Source: DATNPH01 sp036703315 (GTDB taxonomy: Bacteria; Cyanobacteriota; Cyanobacteriia; Cyanobacteriales; Coleofasciculaceae). Taken from it: a DNA stretch of 12,071 nucleotides. Where the stretch lies: the NCBI GenBank assembly GCA_036703315.1, contig DATNPH010000051.1, positions 1 to 12,071 of the forward strand, read 5' to 3'. Both the position numbers and the translations under genes were made by a program. Below, piece by piece: positions 12,006 through 12,071 of this stretch. Position 1 is the first letter of the stretch, and every line of letters starts with the position of its first letter. The notes beneath the pieces are model-generated. The model was given only the letters and a program-made list of their open reading frames with translations, searched no databases and was not told the origin of the DNA.

Positions 12006-12071
12006 ATGCTAAATCTGACTTATACCTACAGACTCAAGCTAGCGCCGCAACAATCCCAGACCTACGAAGCA
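11876..12071 (+). mobile_element. IS200/IS605-like element, left part (truncated by window end)
   Basis: The hairpin CCCACG (11882-11887)/CGTGGG (11897-11902) is flanked by GTTGAAAG and followed by GATGAAAACG, the layout seen at ends of tnpB-bearing IS200/IS605 elements. A second hairpin, AGAGAGC (11951-11957)/GCTCTCT (11961-11967), and the palindrome TATAC-taa-GTATA (11994-12006) precede the tnpB start. The first hairpin may be the right end of an older, lost copy, since this structure usually follows tnpB. Boundaries are approximate, and the element continues past 12071. Confidence 0.6.
12006..12071 (+). CDS. tnpB: TnpB-like protein, N-terminal fragment cut by window end
   Basis: The last 22 codons of the window form an open frame from the ATG at 12006: MLNLTYTYRLKLAPQQSQTY, then Glu-Ala. 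This is the usual N-terminus of IS200/IS605 OrfB/TnpB proteins, the RNA-guided nucleases of these elements (Y.YRL.P...Q being the opening strand of the wedge domain). Nothing further can be judged because the window stops. The start codon overlaps the 13-bp palindrome 11994-12006, and I see no ribosome binding site. The hairpins just upstream support an insertion-sequence context. Confidence 0.75.
   Translation, partial: MLNLTYTYRLKLAPQQSQTYEA

Overview
The window reads as a chromosomal segment of a cyanobacterium. At least fifteen copies of the octamer GCGATCGC (HIP1) are scattered through genes and spacers. Several proteins belong to types I know mainly from filamentous cyanobacteria: AAA-like (AAA_35) ATPases, a cyanobacterial small XRE regulator, and an FHA protein of the kind usually joined to a zinc ribbon. 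I cannot name genus or species.

Layout. At 1-168 there is a MITE-like element with 17-bp terminal inverted repeats and three inner hairpins. A zinc-type ABC importer follows: the binding lipoprotein znuA on the minus strand, divergent from the ATPase znuC and permease znuB on the plus strand. Two Fur/Zur-type boxes lie in the shared spacer, one facing each gene, so import is probably switched on when metal is scarce. The segment 3364-4595 holds small genes separated by HIP1-rich spacers: an orphan MntA-type nucleotidyltransferase antitoxin, a conserved 83-residue protein, and an XRE regulator preceded by three CTGACAG repeats spaced exactly 36 bp.

The most unusual part is 4596-10296. On the minus strand an HTH-AAA_35 protein is followed by an AAA_35 ATPase with a long coiled-coil tail and then by a short FHA protein. 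Divergent from them, on the plus strand, a DUF4258-like small protein is followed by a coiled-coil protein with a PD-(D/E)XK-like nuclease domain. A perfect 13-bp inverted repeat sits in the 158-bp divergent spacer and could be a shared operator. My working hypothesis is one regulated stress or defence locus: a STAND-like ATPase pair with a phosphopeptide reader on one side and a small toxin-like protein plus nuclease on the other. This is inference from architecture and context only.

The right part, 10297-12071, is patchwork. It has a terminator-like repeat, a small secreted four-cysteine protein, a frameshifted tail resembling a HepT (HEPN) toxin, a DUF218/YdcF-type lipoprotein, a dispersed repeat, and an IS200/IS605-like end with the first 22 codons of a tnpB running off the window. 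Intact antitoxin, broken toxin-like tail, MITE and tnpB together mark this as an accessory, rearranging region around a conserved metal-uptake core.
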